From Halalkalicoccus sp. CGA53 (GTDB lineage: Archaea; Halobacteriota; Halobacteria; Halobacteriales; Halalkalicoccaceae): DNA of 64,000 nt. A program made the translations under genes and the position numbers. The DNA is taken from assembly GCF_036429475.1 (NCBI RefSeq), contig NZ_CP144125.1, positions 1,426,001 to 1,490,000 on the forward strand. The letters are read 5' to 3'. This document shows, piece by piece, positions 1-7,814 of the stretch (its first letter is position 1; each line of letters starts with the position of its first letter). The notes under the pieces were generated by a model. It saw only the letters and a program-made list of their open reading frames with translations, had not been told where the DNA came from and ran no database searches.

Positions 1-44
1 ACCGTCTTCGGCAGGCCTTTGTCCGCCGCCGGTCTCCGCCACGT

Positions 45-272
45 ATGGAGGAGTCGACGCTCGACGCGTTCGCGGAGGCGTCGGGGGTCGAGGATTCCTC
101 GTCGCGCGACGAGGAATCCTCGAACGGGACGGGGGACGAGGACCCGCCCTCGGTGCGCGTCACCTACCGGTTCTCGACGGAGCCTCGCGAGTGCGTCCGG
201 TGTGGCGAGTCGGGGCGCGAACACTGGGCGGGCGACGGGGGGTTCGTCTGTCCAGCCTGCGTGGAGTGGTAG
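45..272 (+). CDS. Small acidic zinc-ribbon protein (CxxC...CxxC)
   Basis: A 75-residue protein starting at ATG 45. The first 45 residues are an acidic, low-complexity Glu/Asp/Ser-rich segment. The C-terminal 30 residues carry two CxxC knuckles (CVRC near residue 52 and CPAC near residue 70), the layout of a small zinc ribbon, ending in EW. Such short zinc-finger proteins are abundant in haloarchaea and mostly uncharacterised; nucleic-acid or protein binding is possible but not shown here. It stands alone upstream of the moxR operon on the same strand, 148 bp away. GC-rich third positions support it being coding. Confidence 0.7.
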   Translation: MEESTLDAFAEASGVEDSSSRDEESSNGTGDEDPPSVRVTYRFSTEPRECVRCGESGREHWAGDGGFVCPACVEW

Positions 273-324
273 CGGGCCGCTCCGTGGATCCGTGATCGGC
301 TCTCCGAGGCGGCGACGGGGAACG

Positions 325-345
325 GTTACGAAACAGTAACGTTAC
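325..345. promoter_or_regulatory. GTTAC/GTAAC palindromic cluster upstream of moxR
   Basis: GTTAC (325-329) is followed after 6 nt by GTAAC (336-340), which is itself half of a perfect 10-bp palindrome GTAACGTTAC (336-345). It lies 76 nt upstream of the preferred moxR start. Three copies of one 5-mer in 21 bp in a GC-rich intergenic region suggest a protein-binding site. No clear TATA box accompanies it. Confidence 0.3.
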
Positions 346-420
346 GGTTCTCCGGGCGCTACCACGGTACAACGTCCCGGGCCTCGTGGTGTGTGACCGG
401 GTGACGTGGTGTATGCCCTC

Positions 421-1413
421 ATGACGGATTCGAACCCCTCACAGTCGTCGTCCGCGAGACGCTCGGAGGAGCCGCTGGTCGCACAGCGACCCGAGCCGCT
501 CTCGTTCTCGGAGGCGAGCGCGCTCGCGGAGCGGGTCGTCGAGAACGTCGAACGCGTGATCGTCGGCCAGCGCGACGCGATCGAGGACGTGCTGATCGCG
601 CTGCTCGGCCGTGGCCACGTCCTCATCGAGGACGTCCCCGGGGTAGGGAAGACGATGCTCGCCCGCTCGATCGCCCGGTCGATCGACTGCTCGTTCCGGC
701 GGGTGCAGTTCACCCCCGACCTGCTGCCCTCGGACATCACCGGCGCGAACGTCTTCAACCAGCGGACCCGCGAGTTCGAGTTCAACGAGGGACCGGTGTT
801 CGCGAACGTCGTCCTCGGCGACGAGATCAACCGCGCGCCGCCGAAGGCGCAGTCAGCTCTCCTCGAAGCGATGGAGGAGACGCAGGTGACCGTCGACGGC
901 ACCACCCACCCCCTGCCCCGTCCGTTCACCGTCATCGCGACGCAGAACGCGGTCGAGCCGTCTCGCACCTACGAGCTCCCGATCGCCGAACTCGACCGGT
1001 TCATGAAGAAGATCCACCTCGGCTACCCCGAGGAGCGAGACGAGATCGAGGTGCTCGATCGGGTCGTCGGGGCACACCCGATCGAGACGCTCGAACCCGT
1101 CGCCGGGGTCGACGAGATCAGACGCGCCAGAGAGAGCGTCGCCGCGGTGACGGTGAAGGAGCCGGTGCGGGTCTACGCGACGCGACTGGCCTCCTACACG
1201 CGCGAACACGCGACGCTCGGGGTGAGCCCCCGGGGAACGCTCGCGCTGCTCCGCGCGGCACAGGGCCGTGCGCTGTTCTCGGGTCGCGAGTACGTCACCC
1301 CGGACGACGTCCAGTGGGAGGCGCCGACGGTGATGGGACATCGGATCGTCACCGACGAGACTGCCGAGGGATCGCTCGTCGACCGGGCGCTCGAGACGGT
1401 CCCGGTCCCATGA
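421..1413 (+). CDS. MoxR-family AAA+ ATPase
   Basis: A 330-residue AAA+ ATPase of the MoxR/RavA type, a chaperone-like ATPase thought to mature or activate partner complexes. A Walker A motif (GVPGVGKT-like, DVPGVGKT) lies near residue 75, a Walker B region (LGDEINRAPPKAQ) near 137, sensor 1 (IATQNAVEPSRTYELP) near 175, and a C-terminal helical lid follows. I choose ATG 421 rather than the in-frame GTG at 406 because family members begin just ahead of the acidic N-terminus. Its stop codon overlaps the DUF58 start (ATGA at 1410-1413), so translation is coupled. The MoxR-DUF58-transglutaminase order is a widely conserved cassette, which supports a role in assembling a cell-envelope complex. Confidence 0.93.
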   Translation: MTDSNPSQSSSARRSEEPLVAQRPEPLSFSEASALAERVVENVERVIVGQRDAIEDVLIALLGRGHVLIEDVPGVGKTMLARSIARSIDCSFRRVQFTPDLLPSDITGANVFNQRTREFEFNEGPVFANVVLGDEINRAPPKAQSALLEAMEETQVTVDGTTHPLPRPFTVIATQNAVEPSRTYELPIAELDRFMKKIHLGYPEERDEIEVLDRVVGAHPIETLEPVAGVDEIRRARESVAAVTVKEPVRVYATRLASYTREHATLGVSPRGTLALLRAAQGRALFSGREYVTPDDVQWEAPTVMGHRIVTDETAEGSLVDRALETVPVP

Positions 1414-2417
1414 AGGTCACGCGACGCGGCTGGACCGTCGCGCTCGTCGCCGTCGCCGGCTTCGCGATGGCGTCGCTGTTCGGCGCGCGCTCGCTGAACG
1501 CGCTGGTCGCCCCCGCGCTGATCGCGCTCGCGTTCGCCGCACTCTCGGTCTCCCGGATCGACCGGCCCGGCGTCGAGCGACCCTCGCCCGAACCGGGATT
1601 CCCCGGCGAGCGTCGCACGATCGAGACGACGATCGAGAGCGACTCGGCCGCGCTTGTCACCGTCGAGGAGGAGTTCGCCGAGGGGCTCTCGCCGAAACGG
1701 ACCCGCTTCGAGACGACGCTCGACGCCGGGGCGCTCGAGACCGAGGTCGAACTCCGTTCCCGGGGAGCGTACCGCCTCGGACCGCTCACGCTCACCGTCA
1801 CCGACCCGTTCGGCCTCGTCTCCCGGTCGTTCGGCTACACCACCGCGACGGAGGTAGTGATCTACCCGAGGATCCACGACCTGGAGGGCCCCGGCCGGTA
1901 CGACCTGAGCGTCTTCCCCGAGGCCGAACGGGCCGAGCGCCGCCAGGAGTTCGATCGCCTCCGGATGTACGAACGCGGCGACTCGCTGCGCGACGTCCAC
2001 TGGAAGACGAGCGCGAAGCGGCCGTCCGACGAGTTCGTCGTCAAGCAGTTCGTCGACGAGACCGATCCGGGCGGGATCCACGTCGTCGCCGAGGGAGTAC
2101 AGAACCCCGACGGGGTCGCGAGCGCGGCGGCGAGCGTCGTCGACTACCTGCTCTCGGCGGGGACGAGTGCGAGCCTCGCCGTCGGTGACGGCTCGGTCGA
2201 GGAGGGCCTCGGTGCCCGACACCGACGTGCGGTCCTCGACATCCTCGCACGGACCGAGGCACGGTCGGTCCCGCCGGCCGTGAGGGAGGGAGCCGACGTG
2301 CTCGTGCGCGCGGAGTCGGACGGGATCGTCGTCTCAGTGGAGGGCGCGTCGACCGGCTTCGACCGGCTCGCGGGCGAGACGGACGGGAGGGCGATCGCCG
2401 ACGGGGGAGTGCGATGA
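1410..2417 (+). CDS. DUF58 domain-containing membrane protein
   Basis: A 335-residue protein starting at the ATG that overlaps the moxR stop. Two hydrophobic segments occupy roughly residues 8-45, followed by a beta-rich region and the DUF58 core, recognisable by the ERRQEFDRLRMYERGDSLRDVHWKTSAK stretch (residues ~180-207; GD-x-xR-x-(I/V)HWK-x-(T/S)A signature). DUF58 proteins are VWA-like partners of MoxR ATPases; their exact activity is not established. The gene ends overlapping the next start (ATGA at 2414-2417), making the middle member of a three-gene coupled operon. Confidence 0.9.
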   Translation: MKVTRRGWTVALVAVAGFAMASLFGARSLNALVAPALIALAFAALSVSRIDRPGVERPSPEPGFPGERRTIETTIESDSAALVTVEEEFAEGLSPKRTRFETTLDAGALETEVELRSRGAYRLGPLTLTVTDPFGLVSRSFGYTTATEVVIYPRIHDLEGPGRYDLSVFPEAERAERRQEFDRLRMYERGDSLRDVHWKTSAKRPSDEFVVKQFVDETDPGGIHVVAEGVQNPDGVASAAASVVDYLLSAGTSASLAVGDGSVEEGLGARHRRAVLDILARTEARSVPPAVREGADVLVRAESDGIVVSVEGASTGFDRLAGETDGRAIADGGVR

Positions 2418-4654
2418 GCGGGACGCGGACCGCGGATCGCTCCGCTGGCCTCGTCTCGCCCGGGTCGGTCGCCCGGTTCGCCGCGCTCGTCCTCACCGGG
2501 TCGTACCTCGTCGTGCTCTACGGCGTCGCGGACGTCGTCGGGAGCTCTCACGAGCTGCTCGCGGTCACGCTCGCCTCGTTCGTCGTCGCGACGCTCGCCG
2601 CCCGGCTGATCGGGCTGAAGACCGCCGCGTTCTTCGGGGTCGTCGCGTTCGCCGCCGGCAACCTCTACTACCTCTCGTCGGTCCCCGAGGGGGTCGCCTT
2701 CCTCCTCTCGATCGGCGAGCTCGCCGCGGACTCGCTCGCGCTGCTCACCGGGCTCTCGATCTACCAGATGGTCGGCGTCGACGTCTGGGTGCTCGCGTTC
2801 GTTCCCGCACCGGTGTTCCTCTCGTGGTATCTCGTCCTGCGAGGCTACTACGCGCCCGGCGCGGCCGTCGGCGGCCTCGCGCTCTCGGTGCTCGTGCTCA
2901 CCGGGGACGCGAGCCTGCTCGTCGCCGTCGTCGGCGTCGTCGCGCTGTTCGCCACGGTCGGCTTCGGCGAACTGTCGACCCGAGGGGCGTCGATCGGTCG
3001 GGGTGACGCCGTCGTGTTCGCCTGCTCGGTCATGATCGTCGCGACGCTCGCGTTCAGCGCGGTGCCCGGCGGGGCGGCCCAGCCGATCCTCCCTGAGAGC
3101 TCGCCCTCCTCGCTCGAGGGCGACACCGTGGATGCCGACGAGGAGCTCTCGATCTCCGGCAGCGTCGAGCTCTCGCCGGAGGTCCGCTTCACGGTCGAGA
3201 GCGAGCAGCCGGCGTACTGGCGGACCGACGCCTACGACCGCTACACCGGCGACGGCTGGGTGCAGACGGGCGAAGCGAACGCCTACGACGGGACGCTCGA
3301 CGGTCCGGAGGGCGAGAGCGAGACGGTCGACCAGCGGGTCAGGATCGAGACGGAGGCGCGGGCGATGCCCGCCGTCTGGCAGCCGGTCGACCTCGACGGC
3401 GTCGACGAGCTCACGGTCTCGGAGGAGGGCGGGCTCTCCCCTTCGGAGCCGCTCGCCGCGAACGACTCCTACGCGGTCACGAGCGAGCGCCTCGCGGTCG
3501 AGCCCGAGGCGCTCGACGTCTCCGGTACCGAGTACCCCGACGGGATCGAAGAGCGCTACACGCAGATCCCCGACAGCACGCCGGATCGGGTCGGCGAGTA
3601 CACCGACGAGCTCACCGCCGAGGCCGAGACGCCGTACGAGACGGCGACGATCGTCGAGAGCCACCTCCGAGAGGAGTGGGAGTACTCGCTCGACGTCCCC
3701 CCGCCGGAGGGCGACGTCACCGACCAGTTCCTCTTCGAGATGGACGAGGCCTACTGTACGTACTTCGCCACCGCGATGGTGACGATGCTCCGGAGTCAGG
3801 ATATACCAGCCAGGTTCGTCGTCGGCTACTCGGAGGGCGAGCGCGTCGACGAGGACCGGTGGGTCGTCCGCGGCTCGGACGCCCACGCCTGGGTCGAGGT
3901 CTACTTCCCCGGGACGGGCTGGGTCGAGTTCGAGCCGACGCCACCCTCCGACCGGGAGCGGGTCCACGACTCGTTCGTCGACGACGCCAGGGCGGACGCC
4001 GACACCGACATCCGGGTCGACACCGACGAGAGCGGCGGCGAGGAGTGGACGCCCGAGACGGACGACGAGGCGTCGGAGACGAACGAGACGGCTGTCGAGA
4101 CGGGAGCCGAGACGGACGGCCAGCCCGTCGAGGACGTCCTCACGCCCGACTCCGGGGCGAACGGGGAGAGCGTCGATCGGTACCAGGAGGGCGACGTCGA
4201 CATCGGCGAGCTCGGCGGCCCGGTCGACCTCCCCGAGGAGGAAGAGGAGGAGCCGGTGGTGACGCCCGAACTGTTCGGCGTCGGCCTCGCGGTCGTCGCG
4301 GGGCTGGCCGCGGGCGTCCACCGGAGCGGTGCGATCGGCCGCACCCGTCACGCGATCGGGGTCCGCTGGCAGCGCCGCTCGGCCACCCCCGAGGGGACGG
4401 TCGAACGGGCCTACGCTCGGCTCGAGGCCGTCCTCTCGCGGGAGTACCGTTCGCGGCGGGCCGGCGAGTCGGTCCGATCGTATCTGAGGACGCTCTCGCT
4501 GGTCGGCCTCGACGACCGGGCGACGCGCGTCGGCGAGCTCTACGAGCGAGCACACTACGGCGACGGGGTGGGAGAGGAGGAAGCGGAGGAGGCGGTCTCG
4601 CTGGTCGACGCGATGATCAGGGAGCGGACGCCGATCCTCGGACGCCTCCGCTGA
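2414..4654 (+). CDS. Transglutaminase-like membrane protein (TgpA / DUF3488-DUF4129 type)
   Basis: A 746-residue membrane protein. Several transmembrane helices fill residues ~15-225, followed by an extracytoplasmic region with a transglutaminase-like core. The putative Cys-His-Asp triad is visible: Cys in DEAYCTYFATAMV (~455), His in GSDAHAWVEVYF (~496) and a following Asp/Glu. After an acidic Thr/Glu linker (540-610) there is another helix (LFGVGLAVVAGLAAGV) and a C-terminal DUF4129-like helical domain (RAYARLEAVLSREY...). The arrangement is that of bacterial and archaeal TgpA-like proteins that accompany MoxR and DUF58; substrate in haloarchaea is unknown. Overlaps the upstream gene by 4 bp. 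Confidence 0.9.
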   Translation: MSGTRTADRSAGLVSPGSVARFAALVLTGSYLVVLYGVADVVGSSHELLAVTLASFVVATLAARLIGLKTAAFFGVVAFAAGNLYYLSSVPEGVAFLLSIGELAADSLALLTGLSIYQMVGVDVWVLAFVPAPVFLSWYLVLRGYYAPGAAVGGLALSVLVLTGDASLLVAVVGVVALFATVGFGELSTRGASIGRGDAVVFACSVMIVATLAFSAVPGGAAQPILPESSPSSLEGDTVDADEELSISGSVELSPEVRFTVESEQPAYWRTDAYDRYTGDGWVQTGEANAYDGTLDGPEGESETVDQRVRIETEARAMPAVWQPVDLDGVDELTVSEEGGLSPSEPLAANDSYAVTSERLAVEPEALDVSGTEYPDGIEERYTQIPDSTPDRVGEYTDELTAEAETPYETATIVESHLREEWEYSLDVPPPEGDVTDQFLFEMDEAYCTYFATAMVTMLRSQDIPARFVVGYSEGERVDEDRWVVRGSDAHAWVEVYFPGTGWVEFEPTPPSDRERVHDSFVDDARADADTDIRVDTDESGGEEWTPETDDEASETNETAVETGAETDGQPVEDVLTPDSGANGESVDRYQEGDVDIGELGGPVDLPEEEEEEPVVTPELFGVGLAVVAGLAAGVHRSGAIGRTRHAIGVRWQRRSATPEGTVERAYARLEAVLSREYRSRRAGESVRSYLRTLSLVGLDDRATRVGELYERAHYGDGVGEEEAEEAVSLVDAMIRERTPILGRLR

Positions 4655-4669
4655 GCGGCCCCCGACAGT

Positions 4670-4677
4670 ATTTAATA
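4670..4677 (+). promoter_or_regulatory. TATA box of the eIF1 gene
   Basis: The AT-rich octamer ATTTAATA sits in otherwise GC-rich DNA, 26-33 nt upstream of the eIF1 start at 4703. This places transcription start at or next to the ATG, implying a leaderless mRNA, the usual haloarchaeal arrangement. Confidence 0.6.
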
Positions 4678-4702
4678 GGCAGGTTTCGTAGCTCCGAGTG
4701 TA

Positions 4703-4996
4703 ATGTCGGAAGTCTGCTCGACGTGTGGATTGCCCCAGGAACTCTGCGTCTGCGAGGACGTCGCCAAGGAGTCCCAGGAGGTCAACATCCGCATCGACGA
4801 GCGAAGGTACGGAAAGGAGGTAACGATCATCGAGGGGCTCGACCCACGCGACGTCGACCTTGACAGCCTCTCCTCTGACCTGAAGTCGAAGTTCGCCTGC
4901 GGGGGAACCGTCGAGGACGGCTCGATCGAGCTTCAGGGCAACCACAGGGGTCGTGTCGAACCGTTCTTAGAAGAGAAAGGATACTCGGTCGCCTGA
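4703..4996 (+). CDS. Translation initiation factor aIF1 (SUI1/eIF1 family)
   Basis: A 97-residue SUI1-family protein that acts in start-site selection on the small ribosomal subunit. The N-terminus has a [13 protein letters not shown] cluster (residues 5-17), the zinc-binding-like extension common in archaeal homologues. The SUI1 core follows, with [34 protein letters not shown] (glycine-rich CGGT loop at residues ~66-69) and the C-terminal EKGYSVA. Length and motifs match archaeal aIF1 fully. It is monocistronic, with its own TATA box and a T-rich stretch just after the stop. Confidence 0.95.
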   Translation: MSEVCSTCGLPQELCVCEDVAKESQEVNIRIDERRYGKEVTIIEGLDPRDVDLDSLSSDLKSKFACGGTVEDGSIELQGNHRGRVEPFLEEKGYSVA

Positions 4997-5015
4997 ACTC
5001 GCCACTTTTCGTTTC
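4997..5015 (+). terminator. T-rich transcription end after eIF1
   Basis: Directly after the stop codon comes CACTTTTCGTTTCTC, a T4 and T3 run in GC-rich DNA. Archaeal termination often needs only T-tracts. It lies between the convergent eIF1 and rhodanese genes. No hairpin is obvious. Confidence 0.35.
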
Positions 5016-5097
5016 TCGCCCGTCGAGCGACGGGTACGGTCGCCCGGCCCGCGGGTGATCCGGACCGGTGAGCCGCCGACCCTCGCGCCGACCGGTC

Positions 5098-5451
5098 TCA
5101 GAACGGGGTGTCGGCCTCGTCGTACTCGGTCTCGCCGTCGGTATCGAGGTCGTAGGGCCAGCCCTCGATCCCGGGCGAGAGCGAGTCCACCCGTCCCGAA
5201 AAGCCCTCGTAGGAGTCGACGAGTCGGGCGGCCTGCACGCTCGCCTTCCCGTGGGGACAGACGGTCACGACGCGGTCGGCGTCGGCCAGATCGTCCACCC
5301 GTCCCGTGAGCTCCGCGAACGGCACGTTCTCGCTCCCCGGGATGTGTCCGCGCGAGAACGCTCCGGGGGATCTGATGTCGACGATCCGCACGTCCTCACC
5401 CGCCTCGATCAGCTCGTTCAGTTCCTCGGCGGTGATCTCGCCGTCGCTCAT
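5098..5451 (-). CDS. Rhodanese-like domain protein
   Basis: A 117-residue single-domain rhodanese. Motifs are VRIVDIRSPGAFSRGHIPGS (residues 21-40) and the active-site loop CPHGKA with the sulfur-carrying cysteine at residue 65. The six-residue loop fits sulfurtransferases rather than Cdc25-type phosphatases. The start is the ATG at 5451 because it gives the family length and lies 24 nt from a TATA-like element (TTATAT, 5475-5480). It probably carries persulfide sulfur in the cytoplasm; no dedicated sulfur-pathway neighbour is present. A second, different rhodanese is encoded at 7815-8345. Confidence 0.88.
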   Translation of the reverse strand: MSDGEITAEELNELIEAGEDVRIVDIRSPGAFSRGHIPGSENVPFAELTGRVDDLADADRVVTVCPHGKASVQAARLVDSYEGFSGRVDSLSPGIEGWPYDLDTDGETEYDEADTPF

Positions 5452-5473
5452 ACGAACGGCTACTCGGGGACGC

Positions 5474-5481
5474 GATATAAG
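5474..5481 (-). promoter_or_regulatory. TATA box of the rhodanese gene
   Basis: Read on the minus strand this is CTTATATC, 23-30 nt before the ATG at 5451. The spacing implies a leaderless transcript. Confidence 0.5.
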
Positions 5482-5502
5482 GAGCCGGGTCGCCGCTACT
5501 CG

Positions 5503-5600
5503 TAGGGATCGTCGTAGAAACTCGTCGTTCCTCGACTGCGAATCGAACGACACCGGTGATGTGCACACCTGAGAGATACGATCGGCTACGACGATCCCTA
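5503..5600. repeat. 15-bp perfect inverted repeat pair
   Basis: TAGGGATCGTCGTAG at 5503-5517 is matched by its exact reverse complement CTACGACGATCCCTA at 5586-5600, with a 68-nt spacer. The spacer holds a second, inner inverted pair (GTCGTTC and GAACGAC). The right arm abuts the Nudix stop codon at 5601. The layout resembles the longer palindromic elements at 6922-7213 and 56349-56429, but the sequence differs. Confidence 0.6.
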
Positions 5601-6260
5601 TCAGAGCAGGCCGTCCTCTCGGGCGAGCAACAGGCCGTCGATCGTCGCGCCGTTGGTCGGCGGTGTCCGTGCGACGTCGACGGCCTCCTCGACCGGGACC
5701 GGCCGCACTGCGAGGAACTCGTTCTCGTCGAGACGTTGTTCGACCGGGGTGAGCCCCTCGGCGAAGACGATTCCCCGTTCGTGGCGCATCGCGCCAGTCG
5801 AGACCCAGTAGCGCTGGAGCAGCGAGGCGCTCTCGGCGGCGAAGCCGGTCTCCTCCTCGAGTTCGCGAAGCCCCGCCTCGGTGTAGGACTCGCCCTCCTC
5901 GACGATCCCCGCCGGGAGCTCCATCTGGGTTTGGCGGATCACCGGCCGGTACTGCTCGACGAAGACGACGCGCTCGCCCGCCCGGCCCGACCCTCGCTCC
6001 CGGTCCGTTCCGACCCGGTCGCCCTCGTCGGCGACCGCCGGCCCCTCGGCGACCGCGACGACCACCACCGCCGGTGGCAAGTCGGCCCAGTAGTACCGCT
6101 TCTCGGTGCCGTTGGGCTGCTCGACCAGGTCGTAGCCCCCGTCGTACCAGCCGGTCTCGTACTCGACGGCCGACTCGACCACCGGCCACTCGCCCTCGCC
6201 GACGGTGCGTTCGGGTCGGTCACCGCGCCCTCGCTCTCCGCCGTCTGACTCCTCAGGCAT
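5601..6260 (-). CDS. Nudix hydrolase (ADP-ribose pyrophosphatase-like)
   Basis: A 219-residue Nudix enzyme. The Nudix box GX5EX7REUXEEXGU is visible as GIVEEGESYTEAGLRELEEETGF (residues ~118-140) with all catalytic Glu residues present. A preceding beta-strand region contains VVFVEQYRPVIRQTQMELPAG, characteristic of ADP-ribose/nucleoside-diphosphate-sugar pyrophosphatases, so hydrolysis of ADP-ribose or a related NDP compound is likely. The central segment (residues ~75-95) is a haloarchaeal insert rich in Asp, Gly and Arg. Its start overlaps the end of the upstream gene by 8 nt (6253-6260), so the two are probably cotranscribed. Confidence 0.88.
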   Translation of the reverse strand: MPEESDGGERGRGDRPERTVGEGEWPVVESAVEYETGWYDGGYDLVEQPNGTEKRYYWADLPPAVVVVAVAEGPAVADEGDRVGTDRERGSGRAGERVVFVEQYRPVIRQTQMELPAGIVEEGESYTEAGLRELEEETGFAAESASLLQRYWVSTGAMRHERGIVFAEGLTPVEQRLDENEFLAVRPVPVEEAVDVARTPPTNGATIDGLLLAREDGLL

Positions 6261-6642
6261 CGTCTACCCGTGTGAGTTCGACGCGGTAAGTCGTTCCGTC
6301 CGACTCGACGGCGATCCGGCCCTCGTCGTCGACCGCGTCGGGGACCTGCCCGGCGAGCGCGCTCATCTCGTCGAACGGGGTGTGTGTGAACCACTCCTTC
6401 ACCCCGAACCGGTCGTCCTCGTACTCCTCGGAGACGCCCTCCGAGAGCGCCGTCGTCACGTAGGGGTACTGCTGGCTCGACAGCGCGTCGCCGTCGGCGG
6501 CGTCCGGGTCGTCCGCTATCTCCTCGGCGGTGATGACGTAGACGTCGCCGCCGCCGAGGAACTGCGGGAGCGCCCCCAGCGCGAGCAATGCGACGAGCGT
6601 GAGAGCGATCAGACCCAGGGCGAGCTTCGTTGCGCGTCTCAC
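6253..6642 (-). CDS. Membrane-anchored protein of unknown function
   Basis: A 129-residue protein from a GTG start. One N-terminal transmembrane helix (residues ~6-28, KLALGLIALTLVALLALGAL) is followed by a soluble, acidic domain of about 100 residues containing DVYVITAEEIADD and EWFTHTPFDEM. The type II orientation suggests an exported, membrane-tethered domain. I do not recognise the family. It overlaps the Nudix gene and precedes it in the operon. The coding pattern (GC-rich third positions) and the overlap make it a real gene. Confidence 0.7.
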   Translation of the reverse strand: MRRATKLALGLIALTLVALLALGALPQFLGGGDVYVITAEEIADDPDAADGDALSSQQYPYVTTALSEGVSEEYEDDRFGVKEWFTHTPFDEMSALAGQVPDAVDDEGRIAVESDGTTYRVELTRVDDA

Positions 6643-7212
6643 ACGATCGGTTGGGACCGGCCGGGAAAGTCGGTTGCGGTCGGTCCGGACGAGTGGCTCT
6701 CCGCGCTACGATCCAACTGCGGGGTGGACGATCGATCTGATCCGATACCTCGCTCATTCGCTGGCCCGTCCCCCTTCGACCTCCTGGTTCATCCCCCCGT
6801 GATTCCACGCGAACAGCTCCGCGTCGTCTTGCATCCGGTAGGGAGCTATTCCAACACCGCCCTCCTGATACGGATCGCTGTCCGTCCGTACCGGCGGACC
6901 GGTAACCCGCCGCTCGGCCTCATACGGTCTGCTGTACCGACGATCAGCGGGTTCGGGCAGTTGGCCGCGGGAACGGAATTCGTCCGTCAATCGAGCGTCG
7001 GACGGTCTCATCGGTCCAGAACGCGTGGAACGCACATTCGTGCGTTCACGCCACTGGTGGAAGCCGTCTGGTGAACTCGACAGTGCGTGCATCGTCCATA
7101 CCCCTCCAACGGTCAGTACAGGGGAGCTACTTACACAGACTGCTGTCAGTCAGTACCGGCCCAAGGGCGACCGTCCTGCGGTTGCGCCGGCAAATCGTTA
7201 CAGCAGACCGTA
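6643..7212. other. Gene-free stretch of 570 bp with a long-range inverted repeat
   Basis: No convincing reading frame occupies this stretch; the short ones present lack haloarchaeal codon bias. Base composition falls below that of the neighbouring genes. It contains both arms of the ATACGGTCTGCTGTA element, listed separately, and a related ACAGACTGCTGTCA at about 7136-7149. It marks the left edge of a lower-GC accessory region running to about 10.9 kb. Confidence 0.6.
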
Positions 7213-7213
7213 T
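6922..7213. repeat. Inverted repeat pair ATACGGTCTGCTGTA
   Basis: ATACGGTCTGCTGTA at 6922-6936 is exactly inverted as TACAGCAGACCGTAT at 7199-7213, enclosing 262 nt. The same 15-mer with one base changed (A for T at position 7) forms another inverted pair at 56349-56429. The right arm overlaps the stop codon of the acetyltransferase pseudogene. The pattern fits a dispersed palindromic intergenic element, perhaps a MITE-like or REP-like unit. Confidence 0.65.
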
Positions 7214-7805
7214 TAGCCTTCGCTCGCCTCTAGATACTCTTCACGTGAAATCGTATATCCGTGAACATCGGCAACGGTGTCCGGGAGTGATGGCCAGTTG
7301 CGTCGCAAGCCCTCGTACTGGCCGCCGTACCGTTCGACGTACTCGGTGATAGCCCGTCGAGACTTCTCGTTCCCGTCGATATGAGCGGCGACGACGAGTT
7401 CGAGACCGTGTCGGTCGAACGCGAGGGGAGGATCGCATCGGCCCGTTCACCGGAATATCCACGACCCCAAAATCGCTTGTCGAGGAGAATCCCAAGGTTT
7501 GCGGATCGCTTTTGCCAATCCGGGTACAGTCCCGTCGTGCCTGCGACGACGCCTGCTCCGTCCTCCCCGTCCTTCGGTCGGACCACGTATTTCGCACCCT
7601 CGACGTCGTCTCACAGCCGTTCAGCCTCGTCTACGTAGTCGTACGTCTCTTTCACCGTCTCGTGGGGCGACGAATCCCAGTACTCGAACATCTCCTCCGT
7701 ATCGTCTCCGTTGGAGTAGAGTTCGTGAAGCGCGAATACATCGACGGAGTCATGCGAAATGCGTTCGAGGTCAAGTCGGTCCGTCTCGATGTGTTCAGGG
7801 AACAT
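7213..7805 (-). pseudogene. GNAT (RimJ/RimL-type) acetyltransferase pseudogene
   Basis: Conceptual translation from ATG 7805 gives a GNAT N-acetyltransferase of about 197 residues: an N-terminal ETDRLDLERIS, a central VRPKDGEDGAGVVAGTTGL, the acetyl-CoA loop DKRFWGRGYSGERADAIL and a C-terminal AFDRHGLELVVA region. Two lesions break it. First, an in-frame TGA at 7611-7613 sits where family members have Trp (AERL-stop-DDVEGA). Second, one base is missing in the G4 run at 7425-7428, after which the homology resumes in another frame and ends at TAA 7213-7215. With the base restored the length is exactly 198 codons. It follows the rhodanese gene by 9 nt and would have been the last gene of that operon. 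Confidence 0.82.
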
Positions 7806-7814
7806 AGTGTATCA

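Noticed and set aside
2144-4945. A 933-codon minus-strand open frame across DUF58 and the transglutaminase gene
   Set aside because: It mirrors the plus-strand genes, has no domain or membrane signature, and arises from high-GC sequence lacking stops; the plus-strand genes carry clear motifs.
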